DNA from: DAOPXV01 sp964551445
GTDB lineage: Bacteria > Muiribacteriota > UBA9980
Direction of reading: 5' to 3'
Assembly (NCBI GenBank): GCA_964551445.1
Contig: CAZKCG010000010.1
Span: forward strand, 54,431 to 118,430
Length of the DNA stretch: 64,000 nucleotides
The position numbers were made by a program, and so were the translations under genes. Below the pieces are notes generated by a model. That model was not told the origin of the DNA. It did no database searches and saw only the letters and a list, made by a program, of their open reading frames with translations. Positions 44,155 through 52,891 of the stretch are shown here, in pieces; the first letter of the stretch is position 1, and each line of letters opens with the position of its first letter.

Positions 44155-44279
44155 AACATTTAAGGTGTTTTTCCCGGTTTGCCTGAGTAAGCGACGCGAT
44201 TTAAAAAACGATTGAAAAAACCCGAAGCAATGCCTTTTAAATGGGTGGCCTGCATTAAGATCAAACGCGAAAGAAACGG

Positions 44280-45068
44280 ATGTATATGAAATTAGGAATG
44301 CCTACGCTGATCGAATACGATAATTTCCGGAGGAACGTTGAGTTGTGCCGGAAACTTTCTCTGGATTTCATCGAGATAAATTTGAACCTGCCGTATTGCG
44401 GCCTTGATAAGATAGTTTCATTCGTTCAAAATAACCGTGAAATGATGGCCGGGATCGGAATTACGATCCATCTGCCGGAAGAGATCGATATCGCCAATTA
44501 TCATAAGAGCATACGAAAAGGTTTTCTGGAATGTATAAAAGAAGCGGTCGGATTTTCAAATGAATTGAATGCATCGATATTAAATCTGCATATTTCTCCC
44601 GGCGTTTATTTCACGCTGCCCGACAGGAAAGAATGGGTCAACGAAAAATACGGCGAAGAATTTATGGTGATCTTAAAAGGCTCTCTGGATGAAATTAATT
44701 CGCTCGCCGGGAATTCGACGGCAAAGATCTGCTTTGAAAACACGAAGATAAATAATTATTCGCTTGATTGTTTTAACGAGATAGTGAAATTTGATTCGCT
44801 TTTCTGCACATGGGATATCGGCCATGACGCTTCCTCGGGATATCTGTTTTCCGGTTTCGCGAAGAAGAACGCTTCGAAGATCGCGCATATGCACCTTCAC
44901 GATTTCGACGGGAAAAAAGACCACAACCCTCTTTATTCAGGCAATATCGAAATTTCAGAATATTTAAATTTCGCCGCTGAAAAAGACCTGCCGGTCGTTA
45001 TCGAAGTGAAAACGAGCGATGCGCTTGAGGAATCAGTAAAGAGACTCCGGGAAAGAGAAAGCCGTTAA
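44280..45068 (+). CDS. TIM-barrel sugar phosphate isomerase/epimerase-like protein
   Basis: This 262-residue protein has the xylose-isomerase-like barrel of the AP endonuclease 2 family. Key segments are DFIEINLNLPYCG, the strand ILNLHISPG, KICFENTKI (metal-binding Glu), TWDIGHDAS (Asp/His) and IAHMHLHDFDGKKDH (His ligands), then VVIEVKTSD. The metal site looks intact, so an isomerase or epimerase acting on a sugar is most likely; an endonuclease role is less likely because of the short length. The ATG at 44280 is followed by another at 44286, and the ribosome site is weak. Confidence 0.85.
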   Translation: MYMKLGMPTLIEYDNFRRNVELCRKLSLDFIEINLNLPYCGLDKIVSFVQNNREMMAGIGITIHLPEEIDIANYHKSIRKGFLECIKEAVGFSNELNASILNLHISPGVYFTLPDRKEWVNEKYGEEFMVILKGSLDEINSLAGNSTAKICFENTKINNYSLDCFNEIVKFDSLFCTWDIGHDASSGYLFSGFAKKNASKIAHMHLHDFDGKKDHNPLYSGNIEISEYLNFAAEKDLPVVIEVKTSDALEESVKRLRERESR

Positions 45069-45132
45069 TTCCAAAGATACGGTTAGTACCGTTAACATCC
45101 GTTTGAACGAAGATATGAAGCGGAACATGGAG

Positions 45133-46479
45133 TTATCCGACGCCGTATGAAAGCCTGCGCGCCAGCCGTCCAAAGGCATTCATCAAGCCGGCCTTTCCTA
45201 CAGCCGAAGTTATTTTCCCGAATTTTCTGTAAAAAAGATTGAACATAAAATAGGACGGCCACATTGAAAAAAGAAGCGGCCGTCTTTTATAGATATTTTG
45301 CAGTGAATAAAAACGCTCGTAAATATCGAGATATCCATTCAAAAGTTCATCCGGCGTCATTAAAAGGGGCCTGAAAACTACGCTCGCCGTATTATAGCGA
45401 GCCGTGTCCCTGGTTGTTATGCGGCCTTCGTTCTCAAGCCGTTCGAATAATTTGGTCCCCGGATATGGCGTTAAAATGTGGGCCGTCATGGTCTCTATGC
45501 GGTTTCTTACGAGCCAGTCCAGCGTCTCGTCGAAAACCTGCGGCCCGTCATGGTCGAATCCGAATACCATGCTTGAATTTATCATGATACCGCGGCCGTG
45601 TATTTCGCCTATCGTTTTGTCATAACTTTCAACGAGGTTCTGGGATTTATTTACGTTTGAAATTGACCGGGCGTTGATCGACTCGAACCCTATGTAAAGG
45701 CTTTTGCAGCCGGTTTCGGCCATTTGGTCGAGCAGGCCTGGCTTGTTTCCGATATCGGCGGAAACGGCGGCGTGCCATATGAGTTTCATCGGCTTAACGG
45801 CTTTCATGAATTCAAATACCCATTTTTCCGATCCGATAAAATTATCGTCAACGAAGAGGACCTGGCGGCCTGGAAGTTTTTCTATCTCGCTGATAACGCT
45901 TGGAACGGGCCGGCGGCGGAATTTTTTGATCGTGTAACCGCAGCTGTTATAACAGAATTCGCACGAATGAGGGCAGCCCCGGCTCGTGGTGACAATGTTG
46001 GTATATAAGTAATTACTGATATTTATGGCTTCCCATTTAGGCCGCAAAACATTTTCTAGGCCGCTTTCGCATAACGAACGGTATTCTTTTTTCAAGCGCT
46101 TTTCCCGCGCGTCATTTAATATCTCCTGCCATACATTTTCCGCCTCGCCGATACATACGGAATCGGCGTGTTTCAAAGCTTCGCCAGGGCAGGCGCTCGG
46201 ATAAATGCCGCCGATGATAACGGGCACGCCGACGGCTTTATAAGCGCGAGCGATCTCGAAGCATCTGTTAGATGAATCTATATTGCATGTTATTCCAACA
46301 AGGTCAGCGGAGGGGTCGATCTTGACAGGCATGACGTTCTCATCGATTATTTCGACGATATGTTCCGGCGGAGTGAGCGCGGCGAGAACCAGAAGCGATA
46401 TGGGCGGCGCCATGAGCCTTTTGAATTCTGAATCCATTGGCCGCAGCGTCATTTTGGGTGATATAAGAATAATCTTCAT
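45133..46479 (-). CDS. Cobalamin-binding radical SAM protein
   Basis: This 448-residue protein has an N-terminal B12-binding-type Rossmann fold (about 1-130; ADLVGITCNIDSSNRCFEIA, GVPVIIGGIYPSACPGEAL) and a radical SAM barrel. The iron-sulfur motif is SRGCPHSCEFCYNSCGY (Cys-x3-Cys-x2-Cys). A conserved VLFVDDNFIGSEKWVFEFMK follows, and HILTPYPGTKLFERLENEGR lies near the C-terminus, as in HpnJ-like and DUF4070 proteins. A methyl or ring-modification role on a lipid or other large substrate is plausible. It is 13 kb from the RiPP precursor and I do not link them. Its promoter lies about 70 bases upstream of the ATG. Confidence 0.9.
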   Translation of the reverse strand: MKIILISPKMTLRPMDSEFKRLMAPPISLLVLAALTPPEHIVEIIDENVMPVKIDPSADLVGITCNIDSSNRCFEIARAYKAVGVPVIIGGIYPSACPGEALKHADSVCIGEAENVWQEILNDAREKRLKKEYRSLCESGLENVLRPKWEAINISNYLYTNIVTTSRGCPHSCEFCYNSCGYTIKKFRRRPVPSVISEIEKLPGRQVLFVDDNFIGSEKWVFEFMKAVKPMKLIWHAAVSADIGNKPGLLDQMAETGCKSLYIGFESINARSISNVNKSQNLVESYDKTIGEIHGRGIMINSSMVFGFDHDGPQVFDETLDWLVRNRIETMTAHILTPYPGTKLFERLENEGRITTRDTARYNTASVVFRPLLMTPDELLNGYLDIYERFYSLQNIYKRRPLLFSMWPSYFMFNLFYRKFGKITSAVGKAGLMNAFGRLARRLSYGVG

Positions 46480-46545
46480 TTTTAAAACTTGTCCCGGATA
46501 AAATTTAAACGAGAAAACCCTTGGTTCGCATCAAATTTAATTAAA

Positions 46546-46574
46546 ATTATAGCATAATAAAATTTTAAAAACAA
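46546..46574 (-). promoter_or_regulatory. Sigma-70 promoter of the radical SAM gene
   Basis: On the minus strand TTGTTT and TATAAT are 17 bases apart, with a predicted start near 46539 and a leader of about 60 bases. Confidence 0.6.
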
Positions 46575-46622
46575 TTATAATTCATTCCGTAGTATTGCCA
46601 TTATAATAAGAACAAATTATTC

Positions 46623-46651
46623 TTGCCAATTTTTTTGCGTTGGTGTATGAT
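46623..46651 (+). promoter_or_regulatory. Sigma-70 promoter of the DUF2148 gene
   Basis: TTGCCA and TATGAT are 17 bases apart, with a predicted start near 46658 and a leader of about 39 bases. Confidence 0.65.
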
Positions 46652-46696
46652 TTAAAGATAAAATTCCAATTTAAAAAATGATCGGATGTGTTATAA

Positions 46697-47233
46697 ATGA
46701 CTATAATTTATGAGGAAGAATTAAGAAGCGGATTTTTAATGGACGCCGCTAAACAGATCCTGGCGGCGGCAAGAACCGCGCCTAAGGGACGCGGGGACGA
46801 CAATACCGTTATGGCCGTGGCAACCTCTGACGATATTAAAAAAATATCCGAAAAATTAAAGGAATTATCCGTAAAATACGAGCATCCGGGTTTTCTGCGC
46901 GACGCCGAAAATATATTGTCGGCCGGCGTCATGCTTCTTTTTGGAACTAAAATTAAAGCGGTCGGGCTTAAAAAATGCGGCATGTGCGGTTTTGAAAACT
47001 GCGCGGCGAAGAATGAAAAGCCGGAGATCCCATGCGTATTTAACACAGGCGATCTGGGCATCGCTATCGGGTCGGCCGTATCGGTAGCGATGGATATGCG
47101 CATCGATAACCGCATTATGTACACCGTCGGCCAGGCGGTCCTGGAAATGGGCATCTTCGATAAAAGCGTAAAGATCGTCTACGCCGTTCCGCTGTCCGTG
47201 TCGCCTAAAAATCCATTTTTTGACAGGAAATAA
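46697..47233 (+). CDS. DUF2148 ferredoxin-domain protein
   Basis: This 178-residue protein belongs to the DUF2148 family found mainly in anaerobes. AARTAPKGRGDDNTVMAVAT near the N-terminus resembles a nitroreductase-like segment. The metal-binding Cys cluster is KKCGMCGFENCAAKNEK followed by IPCVFNTGDLGIAIGSAV. The C-terminus has IVYAVPLSVSPKNPFF. The function is not established; an Fe-S flavoprotein-related electron-transfer role is likely. It is convergent with the selenoprotein gene. Confidence 0.88.
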   Translation: MTIIYEEELRSGFLMDAAKQILAAARTAPKGRGDDNTVMAVATSDDIKKISEKLKELSVKYEHPGFLRDAENILSAGVMLLFGTKIKAVGLKKCGMCGFENCAAKNEKPEIPCVFNTGDLGIAIGSAVSVAMDMRIDNRIMYTVGQAVLEMGIFDKSVKIVYAVPLSVSPKNPFFDRK

Positions 47234-47277
47234 ATTATTTGCGGTTAAAATAAAGTGGAAAAGATAAGTTCTTATGA

Positions 47278-47312
47278 GGGCCGGGCACTATTTCAAAAAA
47301 GAGTTCCGGCCC
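47278..47312. terminator. Hairpin between convergent genes, probable terminator
   Basis: GGGCCGG pairs with CCGGCCC around a 21-base loop between the DUF2148 and selenoprotein genes. The following T run is weak (TTATTTT), so termination strength is uncertain. Confidence 0.6.
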
Positions 47313-47327
47313 CCGTTATTTTAATTC

Positions 47328-47540
47328 TCAGATCAGGTTTAGTATCTCCGGTTCTTCAGGGAAACGGCCGGTCTTTTTTTTGCTGAATATGAGCTTTCCG
47401 TCGACGGTGATCTCGAAAACTCCGCCTCCGGATTTAATAAGCTTGACCTCTAAATTTTTCTTTTTTTTAATTTCTGCGGCAAGACTTGCCGCGTAAGGAT
47501 AATAGTTTCACTCGCCGCAGTATTCGATGGAAATATTCAT
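47328..47540 (-). CDS. SelW/Rdx-family selenoprotein with in-frame UGA (Sec)
   Basis: Reading through a TGA at codon 11 gives a 70-residue protein of the SelT/SelW/SelH (Rdx) thioredoxin-like family. The N-terminus is ISIEYCGE-Sec-NYYPYAA, the family's Cys-x2-Sec redox motif; after it come SLAAEI, GGGVFEITVDGKLIFSKK and TGRFPEEPEIL, all family hallmarks. A stem-loop starts 15 bases after the UGA. GGAGGA is six bases before the ATG. Without recoding, the product would be only 10 residues. The protein probably acts in thiol redox chemistry. It implies that the organism encodes selA, selB, selC and selD elsewhere. Confidence 0.9.
47476..47492 (-). promoter_or_regulatory. Bacterial SECIS-like hairpin within the selW message
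   Basis: On the message GCGGCAA pairs perfectly with TTGCCGC around the loop GTC, starting 15 bases after the UGA. The loop lies about 22 bases downstream of the UGA, inside the spacing known for bacterial SECIS elements, and contains the G-U expected for SelB binding. Confidence 0.8.
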
Positions 47541-47637
47541 TTATGTCCTCCGGTTATAAGTTTTTTTTATTAATTATATCAGTGTCCGCGGAACTTGTCA
47601 AATAATTAACTGCCATTAACTCTAAAGTCTTTTTTTA

Positions 47638-49038
47638 TTAAAATCCGAAAAATCCTTTTTCGCTCTGCATCTCGCAATTCAACATTTCGCAATTAGCTAC
47701 GCTCAGGCCTTTGTTTTCTTTGAAACATATAGCGCTTCCGCGTTTTTTGGCTGCGCATTTTATGAAGCGGCTGGAGGAAATGGAATCGCCGCCGCCCGAA
47801 CGATATACGCCGCCGCCATAGCGCGCCCGGCATTCGCCGAAGTGGCAGCCCGTCATAATGGTTTCGCATAGGTCCAGATAAATTCCGCCGCCCATTTCAT
47901 GCGCTTCGCAGGAATTGAAGACCGTATCGAACAGGGTCGGCATAGAGCCCATTGCCGCGCTTATCCCGCCGCCGTTTTTTGAGTGGCATTCGTAAAAAGT
48001 CGAATCTTCGATGCTTATGGACGCAAGGTCGAAATGAGCGCCGCCTCCGCTTTCTATGGAATAACATTTGGTGAACGAAGAATTTTCGATCGCGCCGTGC
48101 GCCTCCCAGCAGGAGATCCCGCCCCCGGAGTTGTTCGACCCGCAGTCTGTGAAAACGCAGTCCTTGAAAGTGAAAAAGACCTGGGCTGGCCGCTTTTGAG
48201 GTGGCCCGGACTTGATATTGGCGAGAACTTCAGTTTCAATTTCCATCTCGTCGTCGGAAACCGTTTCGACCTGTTTCTGATCGTCGTAAGGGTCGATCTC
48301 TACCGCGACGCCTCCTCCGGAAAAAAACTCCGCCGCGCATTTTTCGAACCGGCATTTAGACAAAAGAACGTCGCAGGTGCCGCAGAAATAAACTCCACCT
48401 CCGGTTCCTCCCGAGCAGGACAGGAATTTTGAAGCTATTATTTTTGTGTCGGATTGAGTCGAATTAATGCCTCCGCCCTTTATCCCGGCCCGGCAGTCCT
48501 CGAAAACGCAGTCATGGACCTCCGGAGCGCAGTTATAGCAAAAAATGCCTCCGCCGTATTCGGCCGCGCAATTTTTAAAAACGCAGTTTTTTATAATGAA
48601 GTCAGGGTCCAGGGAACGGTCGAGGTTTATGAGCGTGACAGCTCCCGTTATCTTTTTTTCTCCGCCGAAGAAAACCGGGAGCTTTTCGGCAGTTCCGGGC
48701 GAATATTTAAGTATCATGCCGTCATCAGAGCCTTCCGAACCCTCGAATAAACAATGTGAAAAGACGCTGTCCGCGCCTTTGGCGTCGACAAGAACGGTTA
48801 TGCCGCTCCAGTTTTCAGAAGAACGCGCGGGCAGAAATTTTGAACCGGCCGCTTCTATGGCGCCCTCGCAGAATATCCCGCAGCCTTTTTCAAAATTAAG
48901 CGAGGCGGATTCGACGATGAGTTTAGATCCGCGCCTTATAACGATGGTTTCGGAAACGGTATAATTTCCGCCCGCTATCTTGTGCCTTGCGCCGCCTTCT
49001 ATTATAAGATCTTTAATTTCTCCGTTTTCAAAGCTCAT
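47638..49038 (-). CDS. Right-handed parallel beta-helix protein, cysteine-rich
   Basis: This 466-residue protein is built of beta-helix coils of about 22 residues. The recurring unit is a strand with FxxC, then a glycine turn such as EYGGGIFCYN, KGGGINSTQS, SGGGISCWEA or YGGGVYRSGG. It resembles polymorphic outer membrane and pectin-lyase-like repeats. There is no signal peptide or anchor, so it may be cytoplasmic or exported by another route. Cysteines are unusually frequent, with two or three per coil. No catalytic residues of pectin lyases are apparent. The ATG has no ribosome site, and a weak promoter places the start on the ATG itself. Confidence 0.82.
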   Translation of the reverse strand: MSFENGEIKDLIIEGGARHKIAGGNYTVSETIVIRRGSKLIVESASLNFEKGCGIFCEGAIEAAGSKFLPARSSENWSGITVLVDAKGADSVFSHCLFEGSEGSDDGMILKYSPGTAEKLPVFFGGEKKITGAVTLINLDRSLDPDFIIKNCVFKNCAAEYGGGIFCYNCAPEVHDCVFEDCRAGIKGGGINSTQSDTKIIASKFLSCSGGTGGGVYFCGTCDVLLSKCRFEKCAAEFFSGGGVAVEIDPYDDQKQVETVSDDEMEIETEVLANIKSGPPQKRPAQVFFTFKDCVFTDCGSNNSGGGISCWEAHGAIENSSFTKCYSIESGGGAHFDLASISIEDSTFYECHSKNGGGISAAMGSMPTLFDTVFNSCEAHEMGGGIYLDLCETIMTGCHFGECRARYGGGVYRSGGGDSISSSRFIKCAAKKRGSAICFKENKGLSVANCEMLNCEMQSEKGFFGF

Positions 49039-49044
49039 GATATC

Positions 49045-49072
49045 ATTTTACTAAAAAAAACCTTTTTTTAAA
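49045..49072 (-). promoter_or_regulatory. Possible promoter giving a leaderless beta-helix transcript
   Basis: On the minus strand TAAAAT lies with its last base seven positions from the A of the ATG. The -35 (TTTAAA, 16-base spacer) is weak and the region is AT-rich. Confidence 0.35.
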
Positions 49073-49152
49073 ACAAAAATTTTAAAAAAACGACCCAGGA
49101 CATTAAAAGTTTTATATGGCGCTCATAAGTATATTATTTATCAACTTAAAAT

Positions 49153-49181
49153 TTGACAATTGTATTAAATTTATATATAAT
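49153..49181 (+). promoter_or_regulatory. Perfect-consensus sigma-70 promoter of the glgA operon
   Basis: TTGACA and TATAAT match the consensus fully with a 17-base spacer. The predicted start is near 49188, about 50 bases before the glgA ATG. Confidence 0.9.
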
Positions 49182-49237
49182 ACCATCTGTTGATTTTTGT
49201 GGAAATTTAAAAAATAAATATGTAAGGAATTGTTGCC

Positions 49238-50752
49238 ATGAGTGATAATTTAAAGATCCTTTTCGCTTCCGCGGAAGTTTACCCTTTCGCCAAGACCGGC
49301 GGGCTCGCAGACGTTTCTATGGCGCTGCCGAAAGCGCTCTCAAAATTAGGTCATGATGTCCGTATCGCCATGCCATGCTACAAAAGCATCGACCGCCAGA
49401 AATACGAAATGCAATATCTGACGGATTTTCCCCTCAAGATGAACAATTTTACTCATAACTGCGTCGTGCGCGAAGGGAAACTCGAGTTCAAGGCCGAGAA
49501 AGACAAGAAACGCTCCCGCGCAAAACAGCATGTGCCGGTTTATTTCATCGATTCATACGAATATTTCGACCGCGAGGGCCTATATTCCACTGAGGTCGCT
49601 GATTACCCTGATAATGCACGCAGATTCGGCTATTTCTGCCGGTCCGTAATGGAACTATTAAAAAAGATAGATTTCAAACCCGATATAATCCACATAAACG
49701 ACTGGCAGGCGGCCTTTATTTCACTGCTTCTGAAACGCCAGTACAATTTCGACCCTTTTTACAAGGATATAGCTTCAGTATTCACAATTCATAATATACA
49801 GTACCAGGGCGTGTTCGACATGCAGGCGCTCGTCGATCTCGACCTGACATGGGATTATTTTTCGCCCGACCTTCTCGAATTCTTCGGAAAGATAAACCTT
49901 ATGAAAGCCGGCATAATTTTTTCGGACTCCGTAAATACCGTATCGGAGAGTTACGCGCTCGAGATACAGGGCACTTCCGCGGGAATGGGGCTTGAAGGGC
50001 TTTTGACGACCAAAAAGAACGATATTTACGCCATTACGAACGGCATAGATTATGACGAATGGAATCCCGAGACCGACACTAATCTGGCCTCTAATTATTG
50101 CGCCAAAACATACGCCGCTAAAAAACTTCAGTGTAAGCGCGACCTTCAGATATCCGCCAAACTTCCGGAAACGGACGTGCCGGTGGTCGGAATGGTGACG
50201 CGCCTCGCCGATCAGAAAGGCCTCGATATCGTTGCGAAGGCCATGGACGATCTTATGAAGCTGGATATGCAGTTCGTGCTTCTGGGCACCGGCGAAAAAC
50301 GCTACGTCGACATGCTCTATTCATACCTGAAAAAATATCCCGAAAAATGTTCCTTCTTCCTGAAATTCGACGCCTTCACGGCTTCGAAGATATACGCCGG
50401 GTCCGATTTCTTTCTCATGCCTTCACGGTTCGAACCGTGCGGAACGAGCCAGCTGATATCGCTTAAATACGGAACGGTCCCCATAGTCCGCGCGACTGGC
50501 GGCCTGGCCGATACCATAATCGATTTCGACGTGCGCACCAACCGCGGGAACGGCTTTTCCTTCAGGGAGTATAACGAAACCGCCCTCGTCAAGTGCGTCG
50601 AACACGCATTCAGCATATACCAGAACAAACAGATGTGGAATATTCTCATACAAAACGGCATGAGCTGCAATTTTTCGTGGGAGACCGCTGCCGTGAAATA
50701 TGTCGACGTTTATAAGAAATCCATCGAAAAGGTAAAGGGTTATCTTTATTAA
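49238..50752 (+). CDS. glgA: Glycogen synthase (ADP-glucose, GT5)
   Basis: This 504-residue GT-B glucosyltransferase extends alpha-1,4-glucan chains from ADP-glucose. The N-terminal FASAEVYPFAKTGGLADVSM contains the KTGGL substrate motif. DIIHINDWQAAFISLLL and FTIHNIQYQGVFD follow, and the C-terminal half has ITNGIDYDEWNP, PVVGMVTRLADQKGLDIVAK and LMPSRFEPCGTSQLISLKYG. All are family signatures. AAGGA lies about ten bases before the ATG. The phosphohexomutase gene directly downstream supplies glucose-1-phosphate for the pathway. The pyrophosphorylase glgC is not in the window. Confidence 0.96.
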   Translation: MSDNLKILFASAEVYPFAKTGGLADVSMALPKALSKLGHDVRIAMPCYKSIDRQKYEMQYLTDFPLKMNNFTHNCVVREGKLEFKAEKDKKRSRAKQHVPVYFIDSYEYFDREGLYSTEVADYPDNARRFGYFCRSVMELLKKIDFKPDIIHINDWQAAFISLLLKRQYNFDPFYKDIASVFTIHNIQYQGVFDMQALVDLDLTWDYFSPDLLEFFGKINLMKAGIIFSDSVNTVSESYALEIQGTSAGMGLEGLLTTKKNDIYAITNGIDYDEWNPETDTNLASNYCAKTYAAKKLQCKRDLQISAKLPETDVPVVGMVTRLADQKGLDIVAKAMDDLMKLDMQFVLLGTGEKRYVDMLYSYLKKYPEKCSFFLKFDAFTASKIYAGSDFFLMPSRFEPCGTSQLISLKYGTVPIVRATGGLADTIIDFDVRTNRGNGFSFREYNETALVKCVEHAFSIYQNKQMWNILIQNGMSCNFSWETAAVKYVDVYKKSIEKVKGYLY

Positions 50753-50789
50753 AAAAATAAAAATAAAAAAATAAAAAGGAGCGGGGTTT

Positions 50790-52208
50790 ATGGGAATTAA
50801 ATTTGGAACAGACGGCTGGCGCGCCATTATGGCGGAAGAATTCACTTTTCCGAATGTCCGCATCGTAGCTTACGCCATAGCGAAATATATAAAAGAACAG
50901 AAAAAAGAATCAAAAGGTATCGTAATAGGTTATGACACGCGTTTTTTATCGGATAAATTCGCCGAGACCTGCGCTCAGGTAATGATGGCGGCCGATATAA
51001 AAGTATATCTCATGGAACGCGACGCGCCCACTCCTGTAACCGCATTCACGGTCCTTGAAAAGAACGCGGCCGGGGCTATAATGCTTACCGCATCTCATAA
51101 TCCGCCCTATTATAACGGCCTTAAATTCATCCCCGAATACGGCGGCCCCGCCAATACCCAGATAACCGGCCAGATCGAAGCCAATATCGCGACCATCATG
51201 CCTAACGAAAAGATACTTGAAATGTCCATAGAAAAAGGCGTCGCCGCTAAAAAGATCGAAAAGATCGACCCGAGCGAGGCTTACTTTAAAAAGATCCATG
51301 AACTCGTCGATTTCGAGACGATAAGAAAATCGAAGATCACCGTCGCCTACGACGCGCTCTACAGCACCGGCAGAAACTACGTGGACACCCTTCTCGCCCA
51401 GAACGGCATTAAGACACGTGTAATTCATAATATGCGCGATCCCCTTTTCGGCGGCGGAATGCCAGAGCCTTCGGCCGAGAATCTTACTCAGCTTATCTCG
51501 ATCGTAAAAGACAACAAGCTCACGATAGGCTTATCGACCGACGGCGACGCCGACAGATTCGGCATAGTCGACAGCCTCGGCGTTTATCTCACGCCTAACC
51601 AGGTCATATCGATATTATTCCTGCACCTTATCAAGCGCCGCAAATTCCAGGGGTCGGTCGTGCGGACCGTCGCTACGACCCATCTCATCGATAAGATCGC
51701 GGCCAAACACAATATAACCGTCCACGAAGTTCCCGTCGGATTCAAATATATCTGCGAAAAAATGCTGACCGAGAACGTTATAATCGGCGGCGAGGAAAGC
51801 GGCGGGCTTTCGATACTCGGGCACATCCCTGAAAAAGACGGTATCCTGGCCGATCTTCTCATGTGCGAGGTAGCCGCGATAGAAAATAAGCCGCTTTCGA
51901 TCGTTTTTAAAAACATCATGGACGAATACGGCGAAGTTTATACCGACCGCATCAATATCCACCTTAAAAACGACGAGCAGAAGAACGCCATCATGCTCAA
52001 ACTCAAGGTGGACCCGCCGTCATTCATACAGAACGTGAAGGTCAATTCGGTCAACGATATCGACGGCTATAAATTCACGCTGAAAGACGGCTCATGGATA
52101 CTCGTGCGCGCTTCCGGGACGGAACCTGTGCTTAGAATGTACATCGAAGGCGTTACGCGCGATATGCAGAGAAAGCTCCAGAAATTCGCCGAAGATCTCC
52201 AGAAATAA
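50790..52208 (+). CDS. Phosphoglucomutase/phosphomannomutase
   Basis: This 472-residue alpha-D-phosphohexomutase has MGIKFGTDGWRAIMAEEFTF at the start, the phosphoserine loop IMLTASHNPPYYNGLKF, the metal-binding STDGDADRFGIVD, the sugar-binding GGEESGGLSI and the phosphate-binding RASGTEPVLRMYIEG. The GEESG and SGTEP loops favour glucose-type substrates, consistent with supplying glucose-1-phosphate to the glycogen synthase encoded just upstream; mannose-type activity cannot be excluded. AAAAGGAG precedes the ATG by about 9 bases. Confidence 0.93.
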   Translation: MGIKFGTDGWRAIMAEEFTFPNVRIVAYAIAKYIKEQKKESKGIVIGYDTRFLSDKFAETCAQVMMAADIKVYLMERDAPTPVTAFTVLEKNAAGAIMLTASHNPPYYNGLKFIPEYGGPANTQITGQIEANIATIMPNEKILEMSIEKGVAAKKIEKIDPSEAYFKKIHELVDFETIRKSKITVAYDALYSTGRNYVDTLLAQNGIKTRVIHNMRDPLFGGGMPEPSAENLTQLISIVKDNKLTIGLSTDGDADRFGIVDSLGVYLTPNQVISILFLHLIKRRKFQGSVVRTVATTHLIDKIAAKHNITVHEVPVGFKYICEKMLTENVIIGGEESGGLSILGHIPEKDGILADLLMCEVAAIENKPLSIVFKNIMDEYGEVYTDRINIHLKNDEQKNAIMLKLKVDPPSFIQNVKVNSVNDIDGYKFTLKDGSWILVRASGTEPVLRMYIEGVTRDMQRKLQKFAEDLQK

Positions 52209-52240
52209 AATAAATAAAAATATAATAAGAGGTGTTTATT

Positions 52241-52885
52241 TTGGTAAGAAAGAATTATTTTATTAAAAAAGGCCTCCAGACAAGGTTTATAGGAACAGTA
52301 TTTTTAATAATAACTCTCATCGTCGTGGTTTTATTCTGCAATCTCTACTTTTTCGGGCTTTTCCTCGCGCAGGACGATCAGGAACAAAAATATGAGACCG
52401 CTATGACGAAGCTGCAGGAGGACATAAAGGACAAGCTGGCCGGAAGGCTCGCGCTGCTCGTGTTCGTCAATATAACCATAATCGCGCTGATCTCGCTGTT
52501 CTTCTCGCACCAGATAGCGGGGCCGGTCTATAAACTCGAAATGACGCTTCAAAAAATAATCGACGGCGACGCCAGCACGCGCTTCTCCTTCAGGCAGAGC
52601 GATAAGTTCGACGAAGTGGCCGATCTTTTAAACGATATGAAGGACAGCTTCGTGGAACCGCTTAAACTGGTTCGCGACATTAATTTGAAGGCTCTTCCGC
52701 TCATAGAAGAAGCTATCGCTAAAAAAGACGCTAAAACGGCTGAAGCGGCTCTTTCACAGCTGAAAGAGATGCACTCGCAGATAGCCAATTCCATTCTCGA
52801 GATAAAATTCGAGGCGCCCGCGAAGGCTGATGTTGCGTCTAACGATCAGGCGCAGGCGGCGACGGAAGAAAAGAAAGAAAGTTAA
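52241..52885 (+). CDS. Membrane protein with HAMP domain and no output domain
   Basis: This 214-residue protein has two membrane helices (about 15-40 and 72-92) around a short extracytoplasmic segment, then a HAMP domain (SHQIAGPVYKLEMTLQKIID) followed by a helical cytoplasmic tail with an Ala/Lys-rich end. There is no kinase or methyl-accepting region, so it is probably a stand-alone HAMP signalling adaptor. The likely start is a TTG at 52241 with AAGAGGTG six bases upstream; an in-frame GTG nine bases earlier overlaps that site. It is the third gene of the glgA operon run. Confidence 0.8.
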   Translation: MVRKNYFIKKGLQTRFIGTVFLIITLIVVVLFCNLYFFGLFLAQDDQEQKYETAMTKLQEDIKDKLAGRLALLVFVNITIIALISLFFSHQIAGPVYKLEMTLQKIIDGDASTRFSFRQSDKFDEVADLLNDMKDSFVEPLKLVRDINLKALPLIEEAIAKKDAKTAEAALSQLKEMHSQIANSILEIKFEAPAKADVASNDQAQAATEEKKES

Positions 52886-52891
52886 GGCTCG

